A DNA stretch of 64,000 bases from Avena insularis (lineage: Eukaryota > Streptophyta > Magnoliopsida > Poales > Poaceae), in assembly GCA_023614405.1 (NCBI GenBank), contig CM042694.1, forward strand, positions 93,789,285-93,853,284, read 5' to 3'. The position numbers were made by a program, and so were the translations under genes. Positions within the stretch are counted from its first letter, which is position 1. Every line of letters begins with the position of its first letter. Positions 1 through 10,486 of the stretch are shown here, in pieces. The notes beneath the pieces are model-generated. The model searched no databases. It had not been told where the DNA came from and saw nothing but the letters and a program-made list of their open reading frames with translations.

Positions 1-501
1 ATTTTGACCAAATAATACACACAATATTCAATAAAGGGTTTCCTCAATTTTGGGGAGACCTCCAATTGATATTTCTCTCTCTCTCTCCCATGACCATGGT
101 CCCAAGTCAGGATCGTGTGAACGGGAGCCTCTTCACCGCGGAGCGCCATCGCGCTGTGAGATTCAGATCCAGGAGCTCTACTTCCACAACTGTTACCGGA
201 TCAGGGAAGCAGGAGTCATCGCCAGGCACTGGATGCATGTAACACCCTACGGGGTGCAACATTTGAGGCACTAGAAGTCTTTGGAGCCGTAGGAGCACGA
301 GGACTTCATCACGACCTTGAAGTTGGCTTTAGTTTGTCGACATCAACCATGCTCTCCTGAGCGTTGACAACGCTTTTAGGTCCTCAAGGGTAAGTTCATG
401 AAAATCCCCTCCCGTTATTGTATTACTAATAGATAGGTCCTGGCATTCAGGGGTTTTGGGCGTAGGGTAAAATTTATTGTTTTGATGCGCGAACCCCTAC
501 A
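1..501 (+). mobile_element. 3' part of 5' LTR, outer Angela-like copia element
   Basis: This is the downstream part (R/U5) of a copia LTR whose start lies left of the window. It ends in ...CCCCTACA at 501 and is followed at once by a tRNA-Met primer site. It aligns with the last 500 bp or so of the complete LTR at 13242-15003, including the AATAAAGG motif and the conserved tail GTAAAATTTATTGTTTT. By eye the two copies differ at roughly one base in ten, so this element is clearly older than the one nested inside it. Confidence 0.85.
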
Positions 502-502
502 G

Positions 503-514
503 TGGTATCAGAGC
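503..514 (+). other. Primer-binding site, outer copia element
   Basis: The sequence TGGTATCAGAGC, one base after the LTR end, is the standard plant copia primer site complementary to the 3' end of initiator tRNA-Met. It fixes both the LTR boundary and the plus orientation. Confidence 0.9.
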
Positions 515-1013
515 TAGATCTATGCGTAGTAATGATAGTATGGGTAGAACACACGAGTTTGTAGCGTGTGGGTGTTGATATTTTAGTTGTTACCCTCCCA
601 CGTGTACTTAGTATACCGCAGCAATGCTTGATGAAGCGGCCCCCAACCCTCTTTACGCATTCATTCGCGAGACTGGTCCACGCTTGACATACGGCTTGTA
701 CTGTATAAACTGGTTTTGGGGGTGTCTATCTCTCTCGCATTAGTTGGTATACCATTTGCAAAGGAGGGCCCCGAAAGGGGTGTAGTATCGACAACTACTC
801 GATCAACATTGTGGTGATAGTTCATAGGTAAGAACGATTCTTGTGCGAAAGCCAATCAGCCACGTAAAACATGCAAAGATAAAGTAGAGGCGTCTAACTT
901 TGTTTTGCGGGGGGGCGTTGCTTTGCGATATGATTTTGGCGAAGGTAAAGTAATTACCTTATGTTATGAAGTAGTAGATAGTCATGGAGATGATGGACTA
1001 CCACGCCGGAGGC
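515..1013 (+). other. Untranslated leader of outer copia element
   Basis: This leader lies between the primer site and the inner insertion. It is colinear with the leader of the inner element (from 2821). It contains only short random frames and no gene. Confidence 0.7.
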
Positions 1014-1018
1014 ACTGG
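1014..1018 (+). repeat. Target site duplication, left (ACTGG)
   Basis: The five bases ACTGG sit directly before the TGTTGG start of the inner LTR. They recur exactly at 9147-9151 directly after its CCAACA end. This proves a single intact insertion event into the leader of the outer element. Confidence 0.95.
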
Positions 1019-2807
1019 TGTTGGAAATATGCCCTAGAGACAAATAGTAGTAAGGACTATTATCGTATTTCATATAGTTTATGATTAAGTTTTAGATCAT
1101 GCTATAACTGTATTGAGTGGAAACATCAATACACGTGTGATATACAAACAACCAGGGGTTCCCAGTAAAACTCTAGTCACTAGATCATTGGTCAATAGAT
1201 GGTCATGTTTCCTGATCATGTGGCATTTATGCCAGTTGGAAAAGGAGTCATCTCATTCTGAGAATGATGAACCAATACCCAACCTAAACATCATGACCCG
1301 ATCATGTCACGAAGTTCAAGTTACGATGATTAGAAATTGATCCTCGTAGCCTATTCCTTGGACCGTGAGGCTATATCAATCACTGTCTCCCGAGAGTGCT
1401 TAGATATCATCAAACACCATCTGGTAATACGGTGGTTATAAAGGTGTGTTCATGTACTCGGAGGAAACCGTAGAGGAAATATATGTCAAGAGCAGGATTT
1501 TTCCGTCCATGTGACGAGAAGATACTCAAAGGGCCCACTCGGAGAAGTTATATCCAATAGCTGTGCGACGTGTGATTTGATCACGGGGATATCACTTGTC
1601 AGAACGAGTCAAGTAGCATTGTTCAGTAACAAGATTGACCACGACATGGTGATGTCATTGATCAGATCTCGGGCAATGCAAGTATCGAGTGACAAAGGGA
1701 ATAAGACACGACTGTCCCGGTTCAAACGACTAAAGACCTTCGTGGAACGCACAGGGGTCACATGGCCATCCAGGTCCCTCTGTCGATCATTGGTACGGGA
1801 GTGTCCCGACGATGTCTGGAGTGTTCCCGAACCGTGGGGTATCATGCTTAAGGGCTTGATGATGCTTAGAGAGTGTTTATAGGATCGGTAGAATCATCGA
1901 AGATTTGTAGAGAGAAAACCGGAAAGATTTTGGTAAGTCCGGAGGTTGTCCGGAGTGGAGGTGGAAGGGTTCCATAGCCGTGGAGATTGAATAATATGTG
2001 AATGAATGTTAAATATTGATTTAACCATTTATTCATAATTATTTAATAAAGAGAAAAATCAATTTAAATGGTCAAAGGCTTAATGGGCCAATTCCTGGAG
2101 GGGAGAGGGCCCATTAGGGAAAGGCAAGAGGGGAGAAGGGCCAAGGGGTGGCCAGCAGCCCTATTGGGCCAGCCCCCCACATGGGGCCCATGAGGGGGTG
2201 GCCGGTGGCACCTCCCCCCACCTCCTCCTCTCCTTTAGTCCCACCCCAGGACTTTTAGGGAGGTAGTACCTCCCCTTCCCCTATATATAGTGGGGGTATT
2301 TGGCCAAATAAAATACACCAATAATCAATAAAGGTCTTCTCACTTTTGGGAAGACCTCTAGTTGATATTTTTTCTCTCCCCCTCTCTCTCAAGTGACCAT
2401 GGTCCCAAGTCTGGACTGCGTGAACGAGAGACATCTTCACCACGGAGCGCCGTCGCGCTGCGGGATTCGGATCCGGGAGCTCTACTTCCACAATTACTGC
2501 TGGATCAGGGAAGCGGGAGTCATCGTCAGGCACCGGACGTGTGTAACTCCCCACGAGGTGTCGCACTTGAGGCACTCAATTCGTTGGAGCCAAGGAGCGC
2601 AAGGACTTCATCACGACCTTGAGGTCGGCTTCGGTTCGTCTACATCAACCACGCTCTCCTGAGCGTTGACAACACTTTTCGGTCTTCAAGGATAAGTTTG
2701 CAAAAATCCCCTCCTGTTATTGTATTACTAATAGATAGGTCTTGGCAGCTTCAGGGGTTCAGGGGCGTAGAGTAAAATTTATTGTTTTCATACGCGGAAC
2801 CCCAACA
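1019..2807 (+). repeat. 5' LTR of inner element (1789 bp)
   Basis: It begins TGTTGGAAATATGCCCTAGAG and ends ...CCCCAACA, pairing with 7356-9146. U3 runs to a TATA motif at 2281. R/U5 contains the AATAAAGG polyadenylation-like motif. A 123-codon open frame inside (1511-1882) is matched by a longer one in the other LTR, but I treat it as chance. Confidence 0.93.
2281..2290 (+). promoter_or_regulatory. LTR TATA box
   Basis: CTATATATAG preceded by CCCCTTCCC is the likely core promoter of the LTR. The equivalent is at 8620-8629 in the 3' LTR and at 14500-14509 in the outer 3' LTR. It is retained in all three copies while the surrounding U3 varies. Confidence 0.7.
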
Positions 2808-2808
2808 G

Positions 2809-2820
2809 TGGTATCAGAGC
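2809..2820 (+). other. Primer-binding site, inner copia element
   Basis: TGGTATCAGAGC one base after the LTR end, identical to the site at 503-514. Confidence 0.92.
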
Positions 2821-3913
2821 TAGATCTATGTGTAGTAATGCTAGTACGGGTAGAACACATGAGACGTAGCGTGTGGGTGTTGATCTTTTAGTTGTTACCC
2901 TCCCACGTGTACTTGTGTATACCGCATTAATGCTTGATGAAGCGGCCCCCAACCGACTTTACGCGTTCATTCGCGAGACTGGTCCATGCTTGACATATGG
3001 CTTGTACCGTATAAAGTGGCTTAGGGGGGTGTCTGTCTCTCTCGCATTAGTTGGTATACCATTTGCAACGGAGGGCCCCGAAAGGGGTGTAGTAGAGACA
3101 ACTACCTGATCAGCGTTGTGCTGAAAGTTCGTAGGTAAGAACAGTTCTTGTGCGAAATCCCATTCAGCCACGTAAAACATGCAAAGATAAAGTGAGGCGT
3201 CTAACTTTGTTTTGCAGGGGGGCGTTGCTTTGTGATATGGTTGTGGCAAAGGTAAAGTTATTACCTTTTGTTACGTAGTAGTAGATAGTCACGGAGGTGA
3301 CGGACTACCATGCCGGAATGACACCGTACTGGTGTCTACGACACCGAACTCAGCGCCGAACCCGTGACGGATGGAGATCACGACATGAAGGACCATATCA
3401 CATAGCATTTACATTCAATGTTATTGTGTGTATATATTATTGTGTGCTAGTATTAGATACTCGACGGTAGCCTAACAAGATGATCCCTGTTAAAATTACC
3501 AACGATTGTGTTCCCCCTTAGTGTGCACCACCAAGAAAGTTCTTCGGTATGAGGCGATCCAGGGTTACAGGACTGGGTGTCAGACAAATCTACATTCGCA
3601 TTCAGTGGGTGTAAGCCATGTTGCACTGCGAATACACTAAGGTTGAGTTGGCAAGCCTAGCACGCCACAGAAGCGTGGCCTCGGAACACGGATGGTCGAA
3701 AGATTGAGCACGAGTCGCATAAATGATGTGACCGACGTTTAGCGTCCACCCTTGAACCCACATTGATGGCCGTGATGATCGAGGGAGATGTGGCTGATAG
3801 GGGTCCTGTTATCACTAGGAACCCTTTTGGGGATAGGTGTTTCTGAGTAGAGTTATTATTAACTCATTTAATTATAAACTTAGTCCAAATTCCTTTTGCA
3901 ATTATAAATGTAG
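2821..3913 (+). other. Untranslated leader of inner element
   Basis: About 1.1 kb between the primer site and the gag remnant. It is colinear with 515-1018 plus 9152-9727 of the outer copy. It contains a possible small leader intron (GTAAGAAC near 3136 to TTTTGCAG near 3218), which is only a guess. No gene is seen. Confidence 0.6.
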
Positions 3914-4607
3914 ATGGCACATTTCCTGTTGACGAATGATTAGTTAGAACGAGAGAATCTCATATTAGATGGTTCAAACTTCTCCATATGGGTTGCATGT
4001 CTCCATGTTCTCCTTAGAGAGAATGACGTGGTCGACTACATACTCGGCGAGATGGATTTGGATCAGCCCACTAACATAGAGACCCCCAGAGCAGCAGAAA
4101 GACCGCTATCTCCGTCGTGAGATGGCCTCCTTCATTTCAGTTACCATGCGTTTCGGAATGGTGGATGGGCTGTGGCCTTTCGTGGGTGATGACAACCCTC
4201 GTTCGGTGATGCTACAGCTTAGGACACATTTCGTGGAACAGACACGCATATGGGAGCATGAGCTAATGGGAGACTTCCTCTCCATTAAGATGGAGGAGAA
4301 CTCATCACTCGACGACCGCTTGGAGCACATGCATGATGTGTACATGAGGCCTGCATACTTCCTAGACAGCTGGATGACGGGCTCTTTTGTAAACGGCGTT
4401 GTGCTGCAGTTGCTGCCACCAAGCTACCAAGCACAAGTCAGGACTTGCGTAATGAGGGGCGATGCGGAAACAATGGAGTTCCACCAGTTCGTGACACATC
4501 TCAGGAATGTGTTGGTAGAACCAGATGTCGCCCAGGTCATCAATGACAAAGGTATATATTTGATATACAGTTTTACAAATTTTATAATCTTGCAAACACA
4601 TTTGTAA
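3914..4607 (+). pseudogene. Copia gag-like gene, inner element (5' end broken)
   Basis: Gag-like protein that would form the particle of a copia element. The ATG at 3914 aligns near the outer copy start (9728) but meets a stop after nine codons, because about 20 bases around the original start are changed or missing. The DUF4219-like segment (tryptophan and LDGSNF region) is out of frame. From ATG 4122 an open frame of 161 codons covers the retrotran_gag_2/UBN2-like part, with EHELMGDFLSIKMEENSSLD and the SLPPSYQ-type motif seen here as LLPPSYQ. No CCHC knuckle follows. The 3' end runs through a candidate intron (4552-4649). Copia gag identity is from family pattern, not a search. Confidence 0.75.
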
Positions 4608-4649
4608 TGTTAAGTATATTTGATACTTGTTCTGTTTTTCTGAAAACAG
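4552..4649 (+). other. Candidate GT-AG intron at the gag 3' end
   Basis: The stretch runs from AAAG/GTATATAT to CTGAAAACAG/GACC, is AT-rich and 98 nt long. Splicing would replace the read-through tail with four codons ending GPSA and a stop. The outer copy has the same stretch with the donor intact but the acceptor changed (10374-10472). Splicing that makes a gag-only RNA is known for BARE-type copia elements. Here it is an inference from sequence. Confidence 0.45.
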
Positions 4650-7342
4650 GACCTTCTGCATGAGAGGTGCTTGCTGGAGAGGAGGTGACGTTGCGTGTTG
4701 ATGGCAAGCATGATGATGATGGCCGACGACACTCTCCCTCGACATTTATCATTTAGTTTATGTTTAGGATGATTATTGTAATCAAGAGATTGTGAAATTC
4801 TTTAGTGTGTCTCACACTTCATGAGACGGTTATTCATATGAGTTTGTAACAAACAGTTGTTCCACTTTTATGAATGATTTCTATTCGTGTTCATATATTG
4901 TTTGATTATGTGTGAATTATCCTTGTTGTTTGAAACTAATTGATAATGCATGAACATTTGTAAAATATTAAAATTCCTTGTTTAAAATACCCAACTTAAA
5001 TGATATGTTCATTAATGAATGAAAACCATTGTTTAAATTCAAAGTTATACTGATAATATGTGAAAGTCATTCGATTTCTTATCACATATAAATCATGCCT
5101 AAGTTTGGCAAATTAACTTGAACACCATGTATTACTTGAATACAAAGTGTTTAAATGAATTGTTAAAAGTTAATACATATTCGATGTATTGTGTTTTAAC
5201 AAAAATGGTAATTATCATTAAATGATTGTTCAAATGCGTAAATAAGTTTACCAAAGGAAACATGAATATGAAACTATTTGATTTGATCAAAGTGTTTCAT
5301 CAACAAAGGGTATAAAGATAAAAGAGAATCTAATTACTATGATTTGATCAATAGTAATGAGATTCAACTTTAAAAGATTGGCATAAAAGAAATTGTGGAA
5401 TGCAAAGCGTTTTGAAACATCAAAATGCAAAGCATCACAATGTGATATTAGATGTCAACTGGGTGAATAGAAGGCACCAAATAAATCGTTGTAGTGTAAA
5501 TGTAGAGACCATTAGTTAGAAATAGTTAGCACTCAATTAGAATTTATAGTGAACCATTTGAATTCATGAAAGTTTTGGGTTTATTCGATATAACCAAAAC
5601 AATAGCGAATAAGTCCTTGTAGAGTATTCATTGGAAACTTTGAATACAAAACCCATAGCTGAAACCAAAAGGAAAGCAAAATTTGTATTGCTTGGATTTT
5701 GGTACATTCTTGAGAAAGCTCACTTTTAGTGATGTTTCTCAATTATGGAGCAAATGGAAGATAGTGAAAAACATGATGAGGATTCAAATCCATGCATCAG
5801 AGTGTTGAGAAGCGCAACGGACAACGTTCCTGAACGATTCTCTTCACAGAAGGAAAGAATCAATGATATTGATCATTGTGTTTTCCCTACTAGTGTTTTC
5901 ACTACATGAAGTAGGATTCAAAATGTAAATCCATATCTAGTATGGAGACATTTGTGAATCATTTGTCATGATTTTTGGAATATGACATACCTACGAACTA
6001 CTAAGGAAATAATGGTAAACTAGAATTATGAGAAATCCTAAAAGCAAAATTCCCTTGAGATTAGAAAGCAATTCGTTGCTAAATCTCACAACTAAAAGGG
6101 GTTACTTGGAATTTTCCCAAATGACTGCAAAGCCATAGTGGAAAAGGGGGTGAATGAAAAAGGCACGATTTGTCAAGTAATGGACGGATTCAAATTAATT
6201 TGATTCAAGTGTGCCAAATGCCTAGAGGATCTAAAAATAGTAATAGTACTAGTATCTCATAGTAAATCTCCAAGTTTGATATTTGATCAAAGGATTTTTG
6301 AAGTTGTTCAAAATAGTGAGTGGATGTGCAATTTGCATAAAATTGAGTGGGAGCTATGTAAGTCTTCCTAAAAATGATATGTTGGTAACATATTTTTGAG
6401 TGGGAGCTTATAGGAGTAATTCTTAAGTATGTTAAGAATGAAAGAGCAAATACTTATAAATAATGATTTATAAGATGTAGATGTTGATAATAGGTGCATT
6501 ATGATATTATGTAGTATTCCTTAAGGGATTCTGATAGGGGTTTTCAGAATAGAAGTTAATTAAGGAAGTGGTCCTTAATAACTCAAATTAGGAATAGTAT
6601 TGAGTTTAACATCAATGGTTGAAAGAAAGAAAAGGATGGTCATCATCCACTATGTTGAGACATAGGTTCTATCTTAGTAAACCATGATGATAACTTAACA
6701 TAATATGTGATCCAATAAGGAATGTTCAAAAGTGATTAAGTTTGAATCACGGAACGTTGAGCTAAGTTTGTCCGCAGTGTCTAGTAGAGAACTATGGATA
6801 TATTTTCCAAATCCATAAAGTATGACATACCTTAAAGCATAAAGAGTTATGTTATAAGGGAATATGTTGGAAACTCCTGTAAATACCGACTAAAGTCAAG
6901 TAGGAAACGAGGTGAACTAAAACATCAAAAGTTGCACAGAGTGCACTAGTTTTTCGATGAATACATCTATAATAATAGATAAGGGTACCATCTAAAGTGT
7001 TGTATAAAGTTATGGCGGGGCTAGTTCGTTTTTAATGTAGAATGATGTGTCCCAGGGCACAGTGCCCATGAGAAAGCCCTCGAGGTTGATCTAAAGTCAC
7101 TGTAGGCTCCTGGAATCAGGCCTTGTTCTACTGCCATAGCAACGATGCATACACACAGATGCTATCATGTGATGATAAAGTATTAATGTCAATCAAGGTG
7201 ACATTAGTAAGTTGCAAAGGATTTGGGACTGTAAAGTACAGACCCAAGACTCAACCTCTTCCATGAGCAAGCATGTTCAGGGTACCGGATATATGGTGCC
7301 AATGATTGAGAACAAATGCAGCTAGTGTATTTGTACTCTAGT
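4650..7342 (+). other. Non-coding interior of inner element
   Basis: About 2.7 kb of AT-rich sequence with no frame of meaningful length on either strand. It replaces the pol region. It is colinear with 10487-13228 in the outer copy, including the shared blocks near 5460/11250, 6640/12490 and 7010/12890, so it is a family feature and not random filler. Confidence 0.8.
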
Positions 7343-7355
7343 GCAAGTGGGAGAC
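7343..7355 (+). other. Polypurine tract, inner element
   Basis: GCAAGTGGGAGAC directly before the 3' LTR. It is the expected plus-strand primer and is identical in the outer copy at 13229-13241. Confidence 0.85.
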
Positions 7356-9146
7356 TGTTGGAAATATGCCCTAGAGACAAATAGTAGTAAGGACTATTAT
7401 CGTATTTCATATAGTTTACGATTAAGTTTTATATCATGCTATTGTATTGAGTGGAAACATCAATACACGTGTGATATACAAACAACCAGGGGTTCCCAGT
7501 GAAACTCTAGTCACTGGATCATTGGTCAACAGATGGTCATGTTTCTTGATCATGTGGCATTTATGCTAGTTGGAAATGGAGTCATCTCATTCTGAGAATG
7601 AGATGATGAACCAATACCCAACCTAAACATCGTGACCCGATCATGTCACGAACTTCAAGTTACGATGATTAGAAATGGATCCTCGTAGACTATTCCTTAG
7701 ACCGTGAGGCTATATCAATCACTGTCTCCCGAGAGTGCTTAGATATCATCAAACGCCATCTGGTAATACGGTGGTTATAAAGGTGTGTTCATGTACTCGG
7801 AGGAAACCGTAGAGGAAATATATGTCAAGAGCAGGATTTGTCCGTCCATGTGACGAGAAGATACTCAAAGGGCCCACTCGGAGAAGTTATATCCAATAGC
7901 TGTGCGACGTGTGATTTGATCACGGGGATATCACTTGTCAGAACGAGTCAAGTAGCATTGTTCAGTAACAAGATTGAACACGACATGGTGATGTCATTGA
8001 TCAGATCTTGGGCAATGCAAGTATCGAGTGACAAAGGGAATAAGACACGACTGTCCCGGTTCAAACGACTAAAGACCTTCGTGGAACGCACAGGGGTCAC
8101 ATGGCCATCCAGGTCCCTCTGTCGATCATTGGTACGGGAGTGTCCCGATGATGTCTGGAGTGTTCCCGAACCGTGGGGTATCATGCTTAAGGGCTTGATG
8201 ATGCTTAGAGAGTGTTTATAGGATCGGTAGAATCATCGAAGATTTGTAGAGAGAAAACCGGAAAGATTTTGGTAAGTCCGGAGGTTGTCCGGAGTGGAGG
8301 TGGAAGGGTTCCATAGCCGTGGAGATTGAATAATATGTGAATGAATGTTAAATATTGATTTAACCATTTATTCATAATTATTTAATAAAGAGAAAAATCA
8401 ATTTAAATGGTCAAAGGCTTAATGGGCCAATTCTTGGAGGGGAGAGGGCCTATTAGGGAAAGGCAAGAGGGGAGAAGGGCCAAGGGGTGGCCGGTGGCCC
8501 TATTGGGCCAGCCCCCAACATGGGGCCCATGAGGGGGTGGCCGGCGGCGCCTCCCCCTACCTCCTCCTCTCCTTTAGTCCCACCCCGGGACTTTTAGGGA
8601 GGTAGTACCTCCCCTTCCCCTATATATAGTGGGGGTATTTGGCCAAATAAAATACACCAATAATCAATAAAGGTCTTCTCACTTTTGGGAAGACCTCTAG
8701 TTGATATTTTCTCTCTCCCCCTCTCTCTCACGTAACCGTGGTCCCAAGTCTAGACTGCACGAACGAGAGACATCTTCACCGCGGAGCGCCGTCGCTTTGC
8801 GGGATTGGGATCCGGGAGCTCTACTTCCGCAATTGCTGCTGGATCAGGGAAGCGGGAGCCATCGTCAGGCACCGGACGTGTGTAACTCCCCGCGAGGTGT
8901 CGCACTTGAGGCACTCAAGTCGTTGGAGCCAAGGATCGCAAGGACTTCAGCACGACCTCGAGGTCGGCTTCGGTTCGTCTACATCAACCACGCTCTCCTG
9001 AGCGTTGACAATGCTTTTTGGTCTTCAAGGGTAAGTTCGCGAAAAGCCCCTCCCGTTACTGTATTACTAATAGATAGGTCCTGGCAGCTTCAGGGGTTCA
9101 GGGGCGTAGAGTAAAATTTATTGTTTTCATACGCGGAACCCCAACA
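7356..9146 (+). repeat. 3' LTR of inner element (1791 bp)
   Basis: TGTTGG...CCAACA, partner of 1019-2807. The differences are mostly transitions plus two or three small indels (for example a GAT repeat gained near 7600). Confidence 0.93.
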
Positions 9147-9151
9147 ACTGG
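9147..9151 (+). repeat. Target site duplication, right (ACTGG)
   Basis: Exact copy of 1014-1018. From here the outer element's leader resumes. Confidence 0.95.
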
Positions 9152-9727
9152 TACCCTAGTGCCTACGGCACCGGAATCCGGAGACACCGGATGGAGATCA
9201 CGACGTGAAGGACCATATCACATCGCATTTACATTCAATGTTATTGTTTGTATATCTTATTGTGTGCTAGTATTAGATACTTGACGGTAGCCTAATAAGA
9301 TGATCCCTAATTAAAATACCAATGAAAGTGTTCTCCCTTAGAGTGCACCACCAAGAAAGTTCTTCGATATGAGACAGGCTGTGACGATCGGGTCTCAGAC
9401 ATATCTATGTTCGCATACAGTGGGTGTAAGCCATGTTGCACAGCGAATACACTAAGGTTGAGTTGGCAAGCCTAGCATGTGTAGACATGGCCTCGGAACA
9501 CATATGGTCGAAAGATCAAGCACGAGTCGCATGAATGATGTGATCGGTGCTTAGGCGTCCACCTTTGCAACTATGTCACCGGCCGTGATGATCGGGGGTG
9601 GTGTAGTGAATAGGATCGTGTAATCACTAGAACCCTTCAGGGGATAGGTGTTTTTAGTGGAGTTATTAATTAACTCATTTAATTATAAACTTAGTCTAAA
9701 TTCCTTTTGCAATTATAAATGTAGAAA

Positions 9728-10486
9728 ATGGATCTCCCCGATGTTACCTTCCCTGTTGACGATTGGTTAGAAGGAGAAAAGCTCAAATTAGATGGATCCA
9801 ACTTTTGTATGTGGGTTGCGCGTCTCCATGTTCTCCTTAGCGAGAATGACGTGGTCGACTACATACTCTATGAGATGTATTTGGATCAGCCATATTACTA
9901 TGAGACCCTAGAGCAGCAGGATTACTGTTGATTTCGTCGTGTGATGTCCATCTTCATATCAGTGACGATGCGCTTCGGAATGGTTGATGAGATGTGGTCG
10001 ATCATGGGTAGCACTAACCCTCGAACGGTTATGACACAGCTTAGATCGTATTTTGTGGAACAAGTGCGCATATGGGAGCATGAGCTGATGGGAGATTTCC
10101 TCTCCAAAAAGATGGAGGAGAACTCTTCACTTGATGATCATTTGGAGTGCATACATGATGCGTACATGAGGCTTACATACTTCCTGGACAACTAGTTCGC
10201 TAGCTCATTTGCAATAGGCGTGTTGTTGCGGTCGCTACCACCAAGCTATCAAGCACATGCCAGGACTTGTATCATGAGAGGCGATGTGGAAACAATGGAT
10301 TTCCAAGAGTTCATATCACATCTCAGGAATGTGAGGATTCAACCTGTTGCTGGAGAGGTCGCCAATGACGAAGGTATATATTTGATATATAGTTTTATAA
10401 ATTTTGTAATCTTGCAAACACATATTGCAGTGTTAAGTATATTTGATACTTGTTCTGTTTTACTGAAAACGGGTCCTTCTGCATGA
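9728..10486 (+). pseudogene. Copia gag-like gene, outer element (two stops)
   Basis: One reading frame from ATG 9728 to TGA 10484, broken only by an in-frame TGA at 9929 and a TAG at 10193. The N-terminal part has LKLDGSNFCMWVARLHVLL, the typical copia DUF4219 start. The middle matches retrotran_gag_2 with the SLPPSYQAHARTCIMRGD motif. No zinc knuckle or pol follows. The intact start shows what the inner copy lost near 3914. The last 37 codons read through the decayed intron. Loss of function is certain for translation of the full frame; the family call is by motif. Confidence 0.8.
10374..10472 (+). other. Decayed intron counterpart in outer gag
   Basis: Aligned with 4552-4649. The donor GTATATAT is kept, but the acceptor reads ...GAAAACGG where the inner copy has ...GAAAACAG, so normal splicing would fail. 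Confidence 0.4.

Larger units (their letters stand above)
1019..9146 (+). mobile_element. Complete inner Angela-like gag-only copia element
   Basis: Full-length LTR retrotransposon of 8128 bp with LTRs 1019-2807 and 7356-9146, a tRNA-Met primer site at 2809-2820, a polypurine tract at 7343-7355 and the ACTGG target duplication. The interior (about 4.55 kb) has one gag-like frame and then about 2.7 kb without coding potential. I see no aspartic protease, integrase, reverse transcriptase or RNase H. The LTR start resembles the Triticeae Angela/BARE group. It should depend on an autonomous relative for polymerase functions, as described for TR-GAG or LARD-type elements. A hand alignment of the LTRs gives about 55-60 substitutions, near 3 percent, so the insertion is fairly young. 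Confidence 0.92.

Noticed and set aside
1511..1882. 123-codon open frame in the inner LTR, matched at 7838-8221
   Set aside because: Shared only because the two LTRs are copies. The outer LTR breaks it (13707-13925), there are no known motifs, and U3 position makes a gene unlikely.
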